Assembly (NCBI GenBank): GCA_031363945.1
Contig: JANLVJ010000078.1
Location: forward strand, 1 to 64,000
Direction: 5' to 3'
DNA from: JANLVJ01 sp031363945
Lineage (GTDB): Bacteria > Bacteroidota > Bacteroidia > Sphingobacteriales > Sphingobacteriaceae
Length of the DNA stretch: 64,000 nt
In this document: piece after piece, positions 62,497 to 64,000 of the stretch
Layout: each line of letters opens with the position of its first letter
How positions within the stretch are numbered: position 1 is the stretch's first letter
Translations under genes and position numbers: made by a program
The notes under the pieces: generated by a model
Databases searched by the model: none
What the model was told of the DNA's origin: nothing
Seen by the model: the letters and a program-made list of their open reading frames with translations, nothing else

Positions 62497-62508
62497 CAAT
62501 TCTGCGAT

Positions 62509-63693
62509 ATGCCCAATTATTATGAATACAGCAGAAAATATCAGGATGAATTATTACATAACATACTCCCGTTCTGGATTAAAAACTCTAATGATGAGCA
62601 GCATGGGGGATATTTTACCTGCCTTGATCGTAAGGGTAAGGTGTATGATACTGATAAATTTATCTGGTTGCAGGCCCGGCAGGTCTATACTTTTTCGTTT
62701 ATGTTTAATCATGTCGGAGCAAATGATCTCTGGTTAGGTTTCGCCTTCCAGGGTTCAGGTTTCCTTCAACAACATGGGCGTGATCATGACGGAAACTGGT
62801 ATTTTTCTGTCGACCAGCAGGGGAAACCACTGGTTCAGCCTTACAGTATTTTTTCTGACTGTTTTGCTGCCCTGGCATTTGGTTCAATATATAAAGCCAC
62901 GGACATAGATGAATTTGCTGAAATATCCAGAAATACCTTTAAAAATATTCTCGCACGCCGAGACAATCCCAAGGGTATTTATTCAAAAGGTATCAGTTCA
63001 ACGCGGATTCTAAAGAATTCATCAATGCCAATGATAATGTGCATGCTCTTGCAGGAAATTGAAACCTTGCTTGATAATACGCTGGTGAATGAACTGTATA
63101 ATGAATGTATTCATGAACTTACTGAAACTTTTTATGATCATAATACAGGCATCCTGTTTGAGAATGTTGATGTGAATGGCAACTTCTCTGATACAATGGA
63201 TGGGCGCCTGATTTGCCCCGGTACCATTGTTGAAGGTATGTGGTTTATCATGGATCTTGCTGATAAGCGTGGCGACAAGGTATTAATTGAAAAAGCCAGT
63301 AAAATAGTACTGTCGACAATGGAATATGCCTGGGATACAGAATACGGAGGCTTATATTATTTCATGGATTATAAAAGCCATCCACTGCAACAGCTTGAGG
63401 GTGATCAGAAACTGTGGTGGGTGCATGTTGAAGCGCTGATCAGTTTATTGAAAGCATTTCACCTTACCAAAAAAATTGAATTCTGGAACTGGTTTGTTAA
63501 AGTGCATGATTATACCTGGAAGCATTTTCCTGATAAAGAGCATGGAGAATGGTTTGGTTACCTGAATCGTCAGGGTGAAGTAAATCTATCACTTAAAGGT
63601 GGCAAATGGAAAGGTTGTTACCATATTCCAAGAGCCCTGTATCAGTGCTGGCAAACTTTTGAAAAACTCTCACAAAATGAAAAGCAGGCCTGA
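62509..63693 (+). CDS. AGE family epimerase/isomerase
   Basis: 394 aa (alpha/alpha)6-barrel protein, cytosolic. The N-terminal WIKNSNDEQHGGYFTCLDRKG, WLQARQVYTFSFM, GMWFIMDLADKRGD and WWVHVEALISLLKAF segments fit the N-acylglucosamine 2-epimerase/cellobiose 2-epimerase superfamily, with His and Arg residues lining the active site. It could epimerise or isomerise a hexose or disaccharide released by the cluster. It follows the exported oxidoreductase by 12 nt. Confidence 0.88.
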   Translation: MPNYYEYSRKYQDELLHNILPFWIKNSNDEQHGGYFTCLDRKGKVYDTDKFIWLQARQVYTFSFMFNHVGANDLWLGFAFQGSGFLQQHGRDHDGNWYFSVDQQGKPLVQPYSIFSDCFAALAFGSIYKATDIDEFAEISRNTFKNILARRDNPKGIYSKGISSTRILKNSSMPMIMCMLLQEIETLLDNTLVNELYNECIHELTETFYDHNTGILFENVDVNGNFSDTMDGRLICPGTIVEGMWFIMDLADKRGDKVLIEKASKIVLSTMEYAWDTEYGGLYYFMDYKSHPLQQLEGDQKLWWVHVEALISLLKAFHLTKKIEFWNWFVKVHDYTWKHFPDKEHGEWFGYLNRQGEVNLSLKGGKWKGCYHIPRALYQCWQTFEKLSQNEKQA

Positions 63694-63746
63694 TACCTGT
63701 TTTATTTTATAAAAATCCGATATTGTACATCAGAACAAACTAATTG

Positions 63747-64000
63747 ATGGAAATAATCGCATATTCAGAATATTATCCTGGCCTGATGTCACGTATCATC
63801 GAAATGCAGGCAAAATACTACCATAAATTCTGGAAATTTGGGCTTGAGTATGAGATCAATGTTGCTGGTGAACTGGCAACGTTTATGTCTCAATACAAAC
63901 CAGGAAAAGATATTTTATTATATGCCCTCACTGAAGAAAAAATAATCGGGTCAATCAGTATAAACGGGAGTGACCTTCATATAGGTGAGGCCCAGCTTCG
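63747..64000 (+). CDS. GNAT acetyltransferase, N-terminal part
   Basis: 84 codons remain open to the window edge, starting at the ATG 63747 (MEIIAYSEYYPGLMSRIIEMQ). The sequence resembles GNAT N-acetyltransferases: the initial strand, then helices and DILLYALTEEKIIGSISING (strands 2-3). The acetyl-CoA-binding motif would lie outside the window, so the call is provisional. Confidence 0.6.
   Translation, partial: MEIIAYSEYYPGLMSRIIEMQAKYYHKFWKFGLEYEINVAGELATFMSQYKPGKDILLYALTEEKIIGSISINGSDLHIGEAQL

Noticed and set aside
1..64000. Prophage, insertion sequence or integrated island
   Set aside because: No transposase, integrase, phage structural gene, terminal inverted repeat or tRNA-flanking direct repeat was found; composition looks even throughout.

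Overview
The window looks like part of a Bacteroidota chromosome, most probably order Sphingobacteriales. The evidence is the AT-rich composition, a division/cell-wall cluster with an FtsL-like gene and no murF or ddl, a Bacteroidota-type serine palmitoyltransferase, a short histone H1-like protein, many exported sugar-metabolism proteins, and promoters of the form TTTG-N19-TAnnTTTG. No IS element, phage gene, integrase, CRISPR array or rRNA was seen.

Layout. 1-8000: tRNA-Glu, phosphoglycerate kinase, a twin-cassette soluble ABC ATPase, a NIPSNAP-family exported protein, a YncE-like propeller, a small orphan protein and release factor 3. 8168-23483: the dcw operon behind three GTGG boxes that resemble a MraZ operator: mraZ-rsmH-ftsL-like-ftsI-murE-mraY-murD-ftsW-murG-murC-ftsQ-ftsA-ftsZ, mostly with overlapping or touching genes. 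23751-28451: serine palmitoyltransferase followed by two exported proteins with the folds of alpha-mannosidase families GH125 and GH92, both apparently without their catalytic residues. 28554-34563: histone-like gene, ligA-DUF6913-dapA on the minus strand, a DUF479-like gene and tyrS, with two degenerate tandem-repeat tracts at gene ends.

34658-41123: an overlapping minus-strand trio (penicillin-acylase-family hydrolase, small membrane protein, LuxE-like acyl transferase), then a GH31 alpha-glucosidase on the plus strand. 41153-42061 encodes an exported carboxypeptidase-regulatory-like protein. 42249-50113 is a tightly packed seven-gene minus-strand run: esterase, ATP-grasp ligase, YbdK-type carboxylate-amine ligase, class I glutamine amidotransferase, a second ATP-grasp-like protein, a GT4 glycosyltransferase and a GH57 glucanotransferase/amylase. 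A second esterase diverges from it at 50311. The first five look like an uncharacterised amide- or peptide-bond-forming pathway; the last two suggest alpha-glucan (glycogen-like) metabolism.

51115-53698: Dps, then N-carbamoylputrescine amidase and agmatine deiminase (agmatine to putrescine). 53857-63693: a plus-strand carbohydrate cluster (MFS transporter, two Gfo/Idh/MocA oxidoreductases, two TIM-barrel isomerase/lyase-type proteins, DUF1080, ThuA, AGE epimerase) that fits oxidation-based 3-keto-glycoside breakdown, with an EboC-like UbiA protein in the middle. A GNAT acetyltransferase is cut by the right edge.

The best candidates for something undescribed are the Spt/degenerate-mannosidase operon (23751-28451) and the amidoligase operon (45299-50113). 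A smaller theme is repeated short tandem duplication and low-complexity insertion, in frame inside conserved proteins and at gene ends.
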